Assembly: GCF_001653515.1 (NCBI RefSeq)
Contig: NZ_LYOY01000040.1
Coordinates: forward strand, 558,001 to 622,000
DNA: 64,000 bases
DNA from: Streptomyces sp. ERV7
Lineage (GTDB): Bacteria; Actinomycetota; Actinomycetes; Streptomycetales; Streptomycetaceae
Direction: 5' to 3'
Position numbers and translations under genes: made by a program. The notes beneath the pieces were generated by a model. That model did no database searches. It was not told where the DNA came from and saw nothing but the letters and a program-made list of their open reading frames with translations. Position 1 is the stretch's first letter. Each line of letters starts with the position of its first letter. Positions 25,095 through 33,391 of the stretch are shown here, one piece after another.

Positions 25095-26747
25095 GTGAAC
25101 TTCACGCGTTGGAGCGCCCGGCTCCCCGGTACGCAGCGCCGCGCCGCCGCACGGACCGACCGGGGCTCCGTGCCCGCCGCACGCGGTGAGTCCGGGCCGG
25201 GGCCCGACACCTGGCCGGACGACGACGGGACGGACGGCCCGGCGGCGCCCGCCCTGGAGGAGCTGTCGGTGCGTCAGCTCCTCGGCCAGCTCCCGGCCCT
25301 CGCCGCCCTGGTGTACGGCCCGGAGCACCGTGTGGCGTACGTGAACGACGCCTACGCGACGACGTTCGGCCCCCGCCCCGTGGGCGCCCCCGCCGCCAAG
25401 GCCCTGCCCGAGCTGGACGAGCTCGGTCTGCTGCCCCTGATGGACCAGGTGCTGCGCAGCGGCAAGCCGCGTACGGTCAAGTCCCGCAAGGCCCAGGGCG
25501 GCGGGTCGTACACGGTCACCTGCACCCCGGTCGAGATCCCCGCGCGCGGGGAGGCGGGCGGCGGGGTGCTCGTCTTCGCCGCCGACGTCACCGACCACGC
25601 CGAGGCCGCCGAGCGGCTGCGCGCCAGTGAGCGGCGGCACCGCGAGACCGCCGTGACCCTCCAGCGCTCGCTCCTCCCGCAGGAGCTGGAGCAGCCCGAC
25701 GACCTGCGGGTCGCCGCCACGTACCAGCCGGGCGGCACGGACGCGGCGGTCGGCGGCGACTGGTACGACGTGATCACCCTGGGCGCCGGGCGCACGGCGC
25801 TGGTGATCGGGGACGTGATGGGGCGCGGGGTCCGCGCGGCCGCCGTGATGGGTCAGCTGCGCACGGCCGTGCGGGCGTACGCACGCCTGGACCTGCCCCC
25901 GCACGAGGTGCTCCAGCTGCTCGACGGTCTGGCCGCCGAGATCGACGCCAGCCAGATCGCCACCTGCGTCTACGCGGTCCACGACCCCAATGAGGGCCGG
26001 CTCGACTACGCCTCGGCGGGCCACCTGCCCCTCCTCGTACGCCACGCCGACGGCAGCGTGCACCGCGCGGCGGACCCGACCGGGCCCCCGCTGGGCACCG
26101 GAGGCTGGCTGCACACCTCCGGCACCATCGCGCTGCCGCCCGGCGCGACCGCTGTCCTCTATACGGACGGTCTGGTCGAGCGCAGGGGAGAGGACATCGA
26201 CGAGGGCGTCGCCGCCCTGGAGCGCGCGCTGTCCGGCGCGGTCGGCACCCCGCAGGTCGTCTGCGACCGGCTGATCCGCTCGCTCGGGGTGACCGCCGAG
26301 CACGACGACGACGTGGCGGTCCTGGTCCTCCAGCACCCGGCCCGCACCGGTCCCGACGCCGAGCTGTTCCACAACGCGGCGCTCGACCTGCTCGGCGGCG
26401 TGGAAGCCGCGCCACGCGCGCGTGCCTTCGCGTCCGGGGTCCTGGCCTCCTGGCGCTTCCCGGTCGAGCTGCGCGACCTGGGAGTCCTGGCGGCGAGCGA
26501 ACTGGTGGCGAACTCGCTCCAGCACGGCACCCCGCCGATGCGGCTGCGGCTGCGCCGCACCGACCGCCGGCTGATCATCGAGGTGACGGACGGCGACGAC
26601 CACCTGCCGCGCCGCCGCCGGGCCGAGCCCGGGGACGAGTCAGGACGAGGCATCTCGATCGTCGCCACGATCGCCTCGTCCTGGGGTTCGCGCCGCACGC
26701 CGGGCGGCGGCAAAGCGGTGTGGTGCGAGTTCGCCCTGCCGGGCTAG
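25095..26747 (+). CDS. PAS-SpoIIE phosphatase with RsbW-like domain (copy 2)
   Basis: A second, identical copy of the protein at 930-2582 (550 residues; same GTG start choice). Here it follows the complete ndh gene by about 100 bp, so this copy shows the native upstream context. Two identical genes would double the dosage of a partner-switching regulator, if the duplication is real. Confidence 0.88.
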   Translation: MNFTRWSARLPGTQRRAAARTDRGSVPAARGESGPGPDTWPDDDGTDGPAAPALEELSVRQLLGQLPALAALVYGPEHRVAYVNDAYATTFGPRPVGAPAAKALPELDELGLLPLMDQVLRSGKPRTVKSRKAQGGGSYTVTCTPVEIPARGEAGGGVLVFAADVTDHAEAAERLRASERRHRETAVTLQRSLLPQELEQPDDLRVAATYQPGGTDAAVGGDWYDVITLGAGRTALVIGDVMGRGVRAAAVMGQLRTAVRAYARLDLPPHEVLQLLDGLAAEIDASQIATCVYAVHDPNEGRLDYASAGHLPLLVRHADGSVHRAADPTGPPLGTGGWLHTSGTIALPPGATAVLYTDGLVERRGEDIDEGVAALERALSGAVGTPQVVCDRLIRSLGVTAEHDDDVAVLVLQHPARTGPDAELFHNAALDLLGGVEAAPRARAFASGVLASWRFPVELRDLGVLAASELVANSLQHGTPPMRLRLRRTDRRLIIEVTDGDDHLPRRRRAEPGDESGRGISIVATIASSWGSRRTPGGGKAVWCEFALPG

Positions 26748-28045
26748 GCCGCCACCTGCTCCTGCTCGGCCTTGTGGACCGCGACCACGCGGGACGCGGC
26801 CGCCGCGTGCGCCGGGTGGTCCTGCGCGAGGGTGAGTCCCCGGCCCAGCCGCAGCGCGAGGGCGGTGATGCCGAGCGAGAACAGAATGAACGTCACGATG
26901 TACGGGCCGTGCAGCGTGGCCCCCATGGGCCCGCCCACGAACGGGCCGAGCGCCAGCGCCATCTGCTTGACCAGCGCGAACGCCGAGTTGTACTGACCGA
27001 CCATCGCCTCCGGCGCCAGGTCCGCGACCAGCGGCGCCACGGTCGGCGACAGCATCGCCTCACCGAGCCCGAAGAGCGCGTACGTGGAGATGAACGCGGC
27101 GGTCGCCATGGTCTGGCTGCCGTGGCCGAGCCCCGCGTACCCGGCGAAGAGCCAGGCCACGGTCCAGATGAGCCCCACCGACGCGATGACGCGGCTGCGG
27201 CGGCGGCGCTCGACGAAGCGCAGTACCAGGAACTGGGCGACCACGATGACGGCGGTGTTGGCGGCCAGGGCCATGCCCAGGGCCGACGGCTCGATCCCCG
27301 CGGCCTCGGTGCCGTACGCCGCGAGACCCGACTCGAACTGGCCGTAGCAGGCGAAGAACAGCACGAAGCCGAGGACGCAGAGCTGGAGCATGGCGCGGTG
27401 TCCGAGGACGGCCCGGAAGCCGCTGCCGCTCTTGCCGCCCTTGGGGCGGGCGTCCGCGATGGCCGCGTTGCGCGGCAGCTTCACGGACAGCGCGATCGCG
27501 GCGAGGACCAGGAACATCGCGGCTTCGATGGCGAAGAGCAGGACGAAGGACGCCGGACGGCTCTCGTCGACGATCTGGCCGCCGAAGAGCCCGCCGATAC
27601 CGAGCCCGAGGTTCTGCAGGAAGAACTGCGTGGCGAAGGCACGCGTACGGGAGGTCGGCGACGACGACCACACGATCATGGTGGCGAGTGCGGGCTGCAT
27701 GACCGCGGTGCCCGCGCCGAGCAGGGCGGCCGACCCGAGGACGGCCACCAGGTTGTTCGCGAGCCCCAGGCAGAGCGCGCCCACGGCGGCCGTCACGGCG
27801 GCGCCGACCAGGACGGGCAGGGGACCGCGCCGGTCGATGACCCGGCCGGTGAAGAGCAGCGCGACCAGCGCGGCCAGGGCGAAGACGCCGAGGACGATCC
27901 CGGCCCAGAAGGAGCCGAGCCCTCGCACCGTCGCCACGTAGATGTACAGATACGGAACGGTGAACCCGAGTCCGAACGCGCTCAGCGCGTTCCCCGCCTG
28001 GATTCGGCGCATCGCCGCGCCCATCACCTTGGTCACACTCACCAC
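26744..28045 (-). CDS. MFS transporter (copy 2)
   Basis: Identical to 2579-3880, including the 4-bp overlap with the phosphatase stop and the divergent control region. Unlike in copy 1, where most of the regulator survives, the divergent marR here is cut before its DNA-binding wing. If this locus exists in the cell, repression of this exporter would depend on a MarR protein made elsewhere. Confidence 0.87.
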   Translation of the reverse strand: MVSVTKVMGAAMRRIQAGNALSAFGLGFTVPYLYIYVATVRGLGSFWAGIVLGVFALAALVALLFTGRVIDRRGPLPVLVGAAVTAAVGALCLGLANNLVAVLGSAALLGAGTAVMQPALATMIVWSSSPTSRTRAFATQFFLQNLGLGIGGLFGGQIVDESRPASFVLLFAIEAAMFLVLAAIALSVKLPRNAAIADARPKGGKSGSGFRAVLGHRAMLQLCVLGFVLFFACYGQFESGLAAYGTEAAGIEPSALGMALAANTAVIVVAQFLVLRFVERRRRSRVIASVGLIWTVAWLFAGYAGLGHGSQTMATAAFISTYALFGLGEAMLSPTVAPLVADLAPEAMVGQYNSAFALVKQMALALGPFVGGPMGATLHGPYIVTFILFSLGITALALRLGRGLTLAQDHPAHAAAASRVVAVHKAEQEQVAA

Positions 28046-28176
28046 CTTGAGGTCTCGAAGTGGAAGTCCTCGAACCTGAAGGTCTCAGGACCGAAGACTT
28101 CAATACTAAAGTTAGAACCTCAACAATACACACTCAAGGACTTAGACGCCAACGCCCCCCGTGCGATACTCGCGGC

Positions 28177-28449
28177 ATGGCTGAGACCACCGAGCCCGGC
28201 GGGCCCACCGGTTCCACCGGCCCCGAGGAGCCGACCCTCGACGAACAGATCGCGGCGTACCAGCGCGAGTTCCGCGACCTCGACCCCCAGGTCGAGAAGG
28301 TCGTCTCGGCGCTGGGGCGGCTGAACCGACGGATGAACGTGGCGTACGGCCGCCAGGTCGCCGCGCTCGGCATCAGCAACGCCGAGTGGGAGGTCCTGAA
28401 GACCCTCGTCCTCGCGGGCCTCCCCCACCTGCCCGAAGGACCCCGATGA
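28177..28449 (+). pseudogene. marR truncated at 28419 and fused in frame to a foreign C-terminus
   Basis: The first 81 codons are MarR (leader and first helices, ending VLKTLVLAG), after which the frame continues LPHLPEGPR and stops at 28447-28449. The stop overlaps the ATG of the ABC ATPase as ATGA, the normal coupling in Streptomyces operons. The LPHLPEGPR tail is therefore probably the genuine C-terminus of the gene that originally preceded the ATPase. The wHTH recognition helix is absent, so the product cannot act as a regulator. It retains the leaderless promoter of marR, which would now drive the ABC operon. Confidence 0.75.
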
Positions 28450-29399
28450 GTGCGATCGAGATACGCGCGCTGTGCCGCGACTACGGCGGAGGCCGGGCCG
28501 ACGCCAAACGCGCCCAGGCCCTCACCGACGTGGACCTGACCGTCGAACTCGGCGAGGTGCACGGCCTGGTCGGCCCCAACGGCGCGGGCAAGACCACCCT
28601 GTGCAAGGTCCTCTCGACCGTACTGGAAGCCACCTCCGGCACCGCCCGCGTGCTGGGGCACGACGTCACCACGGATCCGGCGGCCGTCCGCCGCCACATC
28701 GGGATCGTCTTCGGCGGCGACCGCGGACTGTACGGACGGCTCAACGCCCGGCAGAACCTGCGCTTCTGGGCCGCCATGTACGGACTGCACGGCGCCCCCC
28801 TGCGCCGGCGCGTCGACGAACTGCTGGAGCGCCTCGGCCTGGCCGACCGCGCCGGTGACCGCGTCGACACGTTCTCGCGCGGGATGAAGCAGCGGCTGCA
28901 CCTGGCCCGCGGGCTGGTCGGCGACCCGAAGGTGCTGCTCCTGGACGAACCCACGGTGGGCATGGACCCGGTGGCCGCCCGCGACTTCCGCAGCCTCGTC
29001 GGCGAGCTGCGCGCGGAGCGCAGGACGCTGCTGATCACCACCCACGACATGGCCGAGGCCGAGGCGGTCTGCGACCTGGTGACGATGATCGACCGGGGGC
29101 GCGTGCTCCTCACCGACACGCCCTCCGCCATCGGCCGCGTGGTGCCCCGGCACGAGCGCGTGGTCGCCGGCGCGGTGCCGGACGCGACCCGGCGGGCGCT
29201 CGCCGGACTGCCGGGCGTCGTCTCGGTCGAGCCGGAGCCGTCGGGCCGGCTGCGGGTGGAGACCGCCGACTCCTCGGTGACCCGGATCGTCCTGCGCCTC
29301 CTGGTGGACGCCGGGGTGTCCGACCTGTCCACCCAGCGGCCGAACCTGGAGGACGCCTACCTCCACCTCATCGGCGACCGAGGGATGGCGGTCGGCTGA
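28446..29399 (+). CDS. ABC-2 exporter ATPase
   Basis: A 317-residue ATP-binding protein of the DrrA/CcmA export type: Walker A GPNGAGKTT (about 43-51), signature FSRGMKQR (about 142-149), Walker B LLLDEPTVGMD (about 162-172), switch His in TTHDMAEAE, and a C-terminal accessory domain ending NLEDAYLHLIG, usual in drug and lipid exporters. It is followed by two permeases in 1-4-bp overlaps. The upstream partner gene is lost at the 28419 junction, so the exported compound cannot be guessed from context. Confidence 0.88.
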   Translation: MSAIEIRALCRDYGGGRADAKRAQALTDVDLTVELGEVHGLVGPNGAGKTTLCKVLSTVLEATSGTARVLGHDVTTDPAAVRRHIGIVFGGDRGLYGRLNARQNLRFWAAMYGLHGAPLRRRVDELLERLGLADRAGDRVDTFSRGMKQRLHLARGLVGDPKVLLLDEPTVGMDPVAARDFRSLVGELRAERRTLLITTHDMAEAEAVCDLVTMIDRGRVLLTDTPSAIGRVVPRHERVVAGAVPDATRRALAGLPGVVSVEPEPSGRLRVETADSSVTRIVLRLLVDAGVSDLSTQRPNLEDAYLHLIGDRGMAVG

Positions 29400-30166
29400 T
29401 GCGGATCTTCCTCACCGGCTTCCGGTTCCAGCTCCGGGTCGCCTGGGGCGCCCCGGACACCTTGCAGATCTGTGTCACCGCGCCGCTGTTCACGCTGGTC
29501 TTCATGGCGATCTCGGAGCACGCGGAGCGGCCCGACCTCGCCCCGTTCGCCATCGTGTCCCCCACCCTCATGTCGCTGTGGACGCTGGCCCTGTTCATCG
29601 CCGGCGAGCTGATCGGCGACGAGCGCAGGTCGGGCACGCTGGAAGCGCTGATCGCCGTACCGGCCCGGCTCTCCACCCTGGTGATCGGACGGATCTGCGC
29701 CGTGACCACCCTCGGCCTGCTCTCCTTCGCGGAGGCGTGGCTCGTCGCCGGGCTGGTCTTCGACCGGTGGCTGGCGGTGCGCCATCCGCTCGTGTTCGCC
29801 CTGTGCCTGGTGGCGACCGTGCTGGCGATGGCCGCCACCGCGACCATCTTCTCCCCGCTGTTCATCCTGATGCCGTCGGCACGGACGGTCCAGAACACCC
29901 TCACCTACCCCTTCTATCTGCTCAGCGGAGTCCTCGTACCCGTGGCGATGCTGCCCTTCTGGCTCCGGCCGGCATCCCATCTGATCTTCCTGTCGTGGAG
30001 CGGCGACCTGCTGCGCGACAGCCTGGCCGCACCGGCACCGCACGACGTGGCCGCCCGGCTGGCCGCCGTCCTGGCCCTGGGCGCCGCGAGCTATCTGATC
30101 GGAACGGCGCTGCTGCACCGCGTGCTGCGCCGGGTCCGCCGACTAGGAACGCTGTCCCACACATGA
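29399..30166 (+). CDS. ABC-2 exporter permease 1
   Basis: A 255-residue membrane protein with six predicted helices in the ABC-2 permease pattern. The coupling region LIGDERRSGTLEALIAVPAR (about 70-90) matches the conserved ERxxGTLE motif of this family. ATG at 29399 shares its first base with the last base of the ATPase stop. It forms the channel together with the next gene. Confidence 0.83.
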   Translation: MRIFLTGFRFQLRVAWGAPDTLQICVTAPLFTLVFMAISEHAERPDLAPFAIVSPTLMSLWTLALFIAGELIGDERRSGTLEALIAVPARLSTLVIGRICAVTTLGLLSFAEAWLVAGLVFDRWLAVRHPLVFALCLVATVLAMAATATIFSPLFILMPSARTVQNTLTYPFYLLSGVLVPVAMLPFWLRPASHLIFLSWSGDLLRDSLAAPAPHDVAARLAAVLALGAASYLIGTALLHRVLRRVRRLGTLSHT

Positions 30167-30975
30167 GCCTCACGACATCGATCACCGCGCCCGCGCGCAT
30201 CATCCGCTACAGCGCCGCCAACGCGCTGGCCGACATGCGCGCCATGTACACCTGGAAGACCTGGACGTTCGGCTGGCTGGGCCGGATGCTGGCCCAGGTC
30301 ACCTTCTTCGCCTTCTTCGGCCACGTCATCGGCTCCGCCGAGCAGACGCGCTACCTCCTCGTCGGCAACGCCGTCATGACCTGCGTCATCGAGTCCATGA
30401 TGGTCATCGTCTCGACCACCTGGGAGCGGCGGGTCGGCACGCTCACCCTGCTGAGCGCGGCACCGGCCCCGATCTCCGCGGTGTTCATCGGCCGCAGCCT
30501 GCAGTGGCCGGTCAGCGGTACGGCGACGTCACTGACCGCGCTGTTCGCCCTGGGACCGGCGTTCGGGGTGCACTGGCAGCCCGGCCAGATCCTGCCCGTG
30601 ACGGCCCTGGTCGTCCTCACCGCGGCGAGCACCTACTGCTTCGGCCTGTTCGTCGCCGCGGCCGCCTTCAACGCCGACGGCGCCCGCAACATCATCTCCA
30701 ACGCCACCTATCTGCTGATGATGGCGGTCTGCGGAGTCCAGGTGCCGACCTCGTACTGGCCCGACTGGGTACGGGGGGTGGCACAGGCGATCCCGCTCAC
30801 CCACACCCTGAAGGCGATCCGTTCCGTCGTCGCGGGCGACGGGCCCGCCCCTACCCTGGTCCCGGCCTGCTGGGCCGTTCTGCTCGCCGTCGGCTGGCTC
30901 ACCGCGGCCACCTGGACGTTCCGGCTGATGGCCCGGCGGGGCCGCCGCTCGGGCTCGATGGGCACGGGTGCCTGA
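30163..30975 (+). CDS. ABC-2 exporter permease 2
   Basis: A 270-residue second permease, six helices, with the family motif TTWERRVGTLTLLSAAPAP (about 79-97) and a conserved NPxxY-like exit region replaced here by PTSYWPDWV. ATG 30163 overlaps the previous stop (ATGA). Two different permeases with one ATPase indicate a heteromeric exporter. The C-terminal tail is Arg/Ser-rich. Confidence 0.83.
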   Translation: MSLTTSITAPARIIRYSAANALADMRAMYTWKTWTFGWLGRMLAQVTFFAFFGHVIGSAEQTRYLLVGNAVMTCVIESMMVIVSTTWERRVGTLTLLSAAPAPISAVFIGRSLQWPVSGTATSLTALFALGPAFGVHWQPGQILPVTALVVLTAASTYCFGLFVAAAAFNADGARNIISNATYLLMMAVCGVQVPTSYWPDWVRGVAQAIPLTHTLKAIRSVVAGDGPAPTLVPACWAVLLAVGWLTAATWTFRLMARRGRRSGSMGTGA

Positions 30976-30977
30976 CG

Positions 30978-31739
30978 GTGAACCGGACACCCATCACCCG
31001 CGTACCGCCGACCGATGCCGTGGTCCTGGACTGCGACGGCACCCTCGTCGACACCCAGACGCACTGGGACCGGGCCTGCGCGGCCGTCTGTGCCCGGCAC
31101 GGGGTGGCGCTGGACGACGTGGACCGACTGGCCCTGATCGGACTGCACCTCACAGAGCTGGGCCGGGCCCTCGGCCGGCTGGTCGGCCGCCCGGCCGAGC
31201 ACGCGGCGCTCGCCCGGCAGGTCGGCCAACTCGTCGCCGACAGCCTCGCCGAGGGCGTCAGCGCCATGCCGGGAGCGGCCGAGTTCGTCGCCCGGCTGTC
31301 CACGAGCCGCCCGCTGGCGGTGGTCTCCAACTCGCCGCGCGGCGCCGTCCTCCAGCACCTCGAACACGTCGGCCTGGCCGACGCGTTCGAGCTGGTCCTC
31401 GGCAGCGACGACGTCGAGCGCCCCAAACCGGCCCCCGACCTCTACCGCGCCGCCTGCGAACGCCTGCGCGTCACGCCCGGCCGCGCGGTGGCGGTGGAGG
31501 ACTCGGCGATCGGCGTCCGCTCGGCCCGGGCCGCGGGCCTGTACGTGGTCGCCGTCGCCCCCTCCCCCGGCGCCGCCCTGACGGGTGACGCGCTCTGCAC
31601 CACCTTGGCCGACCCGGACCTGCTCCGGAGCCTGACCGGCCGGCATGCCGCCCGCACCCCCGTGGTGGACGGACATCCGTGGGCCCGGCCCGGCACGAGT
31701 GGTCCCGAGCCGGGCCGGATACGTATGCCGGTCAGTTGA
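30978..31739 (+). CDS. HAD phosphatase in ABC-2 operon
   Basis: A 253-residue HAD hydrolase of the beta-phosphoglucomutase-like group: LDCDGTLVDTQ (motif I, Asp pair about 18 and 20), VVSNSPRGAV (motif II), RPKPAPDLY (motif III) and VAVEDSAIGVRSA (motif IV), with an alpha-helical cap. GTG at 30978 begins 2 bp after the permease stop, so the gene belongs to the exporter operon. A phosphatase co-transcribed with an exporter can remove a protecting phosphate before or during export, as in some aminoglycoside pathways. That is only a possibility here. The 3' end overlaps the convergent AhpD-like gene by 8 bp. Confidence 0.8.
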   Translation: MNRTPITRVPPTDAVVLDCDGTLVDTQTHWDRACAAVCARHGVALDDVDRLALIGLHLTELGRALGRLVGRPAEHAALARQVGQLVADSLAEGVSAMPGAAEFVARLSTSRPLAVVSNSPRGAVLQHLEHVGLADAFELVLGSDDVERPKPAPDLYRAACERLRVTPGRAVAVEDSAIGVRSARAAGLYVVAVAPSPGAALTGDALCTTLADPDLLRSLTGRHAARTPVVDGHPWARPGTSGPEPGRIRMPVS

Positions 31740-32217
31740 GCGCGGCCGCCAGCATCCCGGCCTCGTACGAACCGCCCTTCTGGTGGACCGTCACGGCGAG
31801 CCGGTTGGCGGCGTTGATCAGGGCGGTCAAAGCGACCAGCGCGGCGGTCTGGTCGTCGTCGTAGTGCTCGCGCACCTGGGCCCAGGTCTCGTCCGACACC
31901 CCCTGGTGGACGTCGGCGAGCCGGGTGCCCTCCTCGGCGAAGGCCAGCGCCGCCCGCTCGGCCTCGGTGAACACCGTGGCCTCGCGCCAGGCCGCGACCA
32001 GGTGGAGCCGGGCCGCACTCTCACCGGCTGCCGCCGCGTCCTTGGTGTGTACGTCGACGCACCAGCCGCAGCCGTTGATCTGGCTGGCGCGCAGCGACAC
32101 CAGCTCCTGGGTGGAGGCGGGCAGCGACGACTGCCGGAGCAGCTGGCCGGCACTGGCGAACCGCTTGGCGAACTTGGCGCCGAACTCGTTCTCGAACAGG
32201 TGGAAACGGGGTTCCAT
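31732..32217 (-). CDS. AhpD-like carboxymuconolactone decarboxylase-family protein
   Basis: A 161-residue all-helical protein with the peroxidatic CxxC/His site: Glu38, Cys50-Gly-Trp-Cys53, His57 in INGCGWCVDVH. Relatives reduce peroxides or act as thiol-dependent oxidoreductases. ATG 32217 has a GAGGAC-type ribosome site upstream. It is divergent from an ECF41-type sigma gene, the standard partnership: ECF41 sigma factors typically control one adjacent carboxymuconolactone decarboxylase, oxidoreductase or epimerase gene (COE). Confidence 0.88.
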   Translation of the reverse strand: MEPRFHLFENEFGAKFAKRFASAGQLLRQSSLPASTQELVSLRASQINGCGWCVDVHTKDAAAAGESAARLHLVAAWREATVFTEAERAALAFAEEGTRLADVHQGVSDETWAQVREHYDDDQTAALVALTALINAANRLAVTVHQKGGSYEAGMLAAALN

Positions 32218-32319
32218 GACTTCGTCCTCACTCGTGGTGTGGCAATCGACGACCAGGAGATGCCGGTGCCGCGCGCCCTGTGACGGACCGCCCGTGTGAC
32301 GAGTGCCACCGCGTCCCGA

Positions 32320-32346
32320 TGTCACAAAGCGGCGGGGACCGGTGTC
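32320..32346 (+). promoter_or_regulatory. Candidate ECF41 promoter
   Basis: TGTCACA at 32320-32326, a 16-bp spacer and TGTC at 32343-32346, close to the published ECF41 consensus (TGTCACA, 15-16 bp, CGTC), about 45 bp before the sigma gene start. A CGTCACA element facing the AhpD-like gene lies on the other strand near 32297-32303. Together they suggest autoregulation and control of the pair. One mismatch in the -10 keeps confidence moderate. Confidence 0.5.
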
Positions 32347-32390
32347 TTGTGCGCGTGGCAGCATCGAGGACGGACAGGCGGGAGCAGCCG

Positions 32391-33311
32391 GTGAAGAGCG
32401 AGCACGAGCGGACCGAGGACACGGCGGAGAGGCGCACCGACGGGGCCACCGAGGCGTTCGTCGCCCACCGCAACCTGCTGTTCACCGTCGCCTACGAGAT
32501 GCTCGGCTCGGCCGCCGACGCGGAGGACGTCCTGCAGGAGACCTGGCTGCGCTGGGCCGGGGTCGATCTCGCCGCAGTGCGCGACCGGCGCGCGTATCTG
32601 GTCCGGATCACCACCCGCCAGGCGCTGATCCGGCTGCGTACGCTCGGCCGGCGCAAGGAGTCCTACGTCGGCACCTGGCTGCCCGAGCCGCTGCTCACCA
32701 CGCCCGACGTGGCCGAGGACGTCGAACTGGCCGACAGTGTCTCGATGGCGATGATGCTGGTCCTGGAGACGCTCGCACCGACCGAGCGTGCGGTGTTCGT
32801 GCTGCGCGAGGTGTTCGCCCTCGGGTACGACGAGATCGCCGGAGCCGTCGGCAAGAGCCCGGCCGCGGTCCGCCAGATCACCCACCGGGCCCGCGCCCAC
32901 GTCGCGGCGCGCCGACCACGCGGCACCGTCTCCCCGGCCGAGACCCAGCACGCGCTCGCCGCGTTCCAACGGGCGGCCGAAACCGGCGATCTGCAGAGCC
33001 TGCTCGACATCCTCGCGCCGGACGTCGTCTTCATGGGCGACGGCGGAGGAGTCAAGCAGGCCATCCTCCAGCCCCTCGTGGGGGCCGACGAGGTGGCCCG
33101 GCTGCTGGTCGCCGGGCTCGGCGGTATCACCGCGTCCTCGCTGCGCCCGGCACAGGTCAACGCCCACCCGGCGCTCGTCCTGCGGATCAACGGCGAGGTC
33201 GACACCGTCGTGGCCGTACGCGTCGACGACGGCCGCGTCAGCGGGCTCTACTCGATGCGCAATCCCGCGAAGCTCTCACACATGCGGCGCGAGACCGCCC
33301 TGTGCCGCTGA
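32391..33311 (+). CDS. ECF41 RNA polymerase sigma factor with SnoaL-like C-terminus
   Basis: A 306-residue sigma factor: region 2 (about 20-90, LLFTVAYEMLGSAADAEDVLQ split as LLFTVAYEMLG and SAADAEDVLQETWLRW), region 4 (about 115-175, LAPTERAVFVLREVFALGYDE), then a fused SnoaL/NTF2-like domain (about 185-300). The C-terminal domain bears the ECF41 hallmarks: DGGG (about 217) and NPAKL (about 291). In this family the fused domain takes the place of a separate anti-sigma factor. GTG 32391 is chosen to start just before region 2. An in-frame extension to 32280 is possible. Confidence 0.88.
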   Translation: MKSEHERTEDTAERRTDGATEAFVAHRNLLFTVAYEMLGSAADAEDVLQETWLRWAGVDLAAVRDRRAYLVRITTRQALIRLRTLGRRKESYVGTWLPEPLLTTPDVAEDVELADSVSMAMMLVLETLAPTERAVFVLREVFALGYDEIAGAVGKSPAAVRQITHRARAHVAARRPRGTVSPAETQHALAAFQRAAETGDLQSLLDILAPDVVFMGDGGGVKQAILQPLVGADEVARLLVAGLGGITASSLRPAQVNAHPALVLRINGEVDTVVAVRVDDGRVSGLYSMRNPAKLSHMRRETALCR

Positions 33312-33391
33312 GGCTCTCGGCCACAAGTCACTTCATACGACGAGGAGTTGAGGCCTTTTCTCCCGCACCTGAGCTTGGATAGCCTCGGCGC

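Larger units (their letters stand above)
24166..28419. repeat. Large direct repeat, copy 2 (ndh 3' end to marR, truncated)
   Basis: The partner of 1-4254. Its left flank is the native 5' half of ndh, so on this side the copy is continuous with its true neighbour. On the right it stops at 28419 in the middle of marR and joins an unrelated ABC-transporter operon. No differences from copy 1 were found in any encoded protein, pointing to a very recent duplication or an assembly duplication. Confidence 0.95.

Noticed and set aside
1..28419. Simple tandem duplication of a 24-kb unit
   Set aside because: That would put the new join at 4254/4255, but marR is continuous there. The break is instead at 28419.
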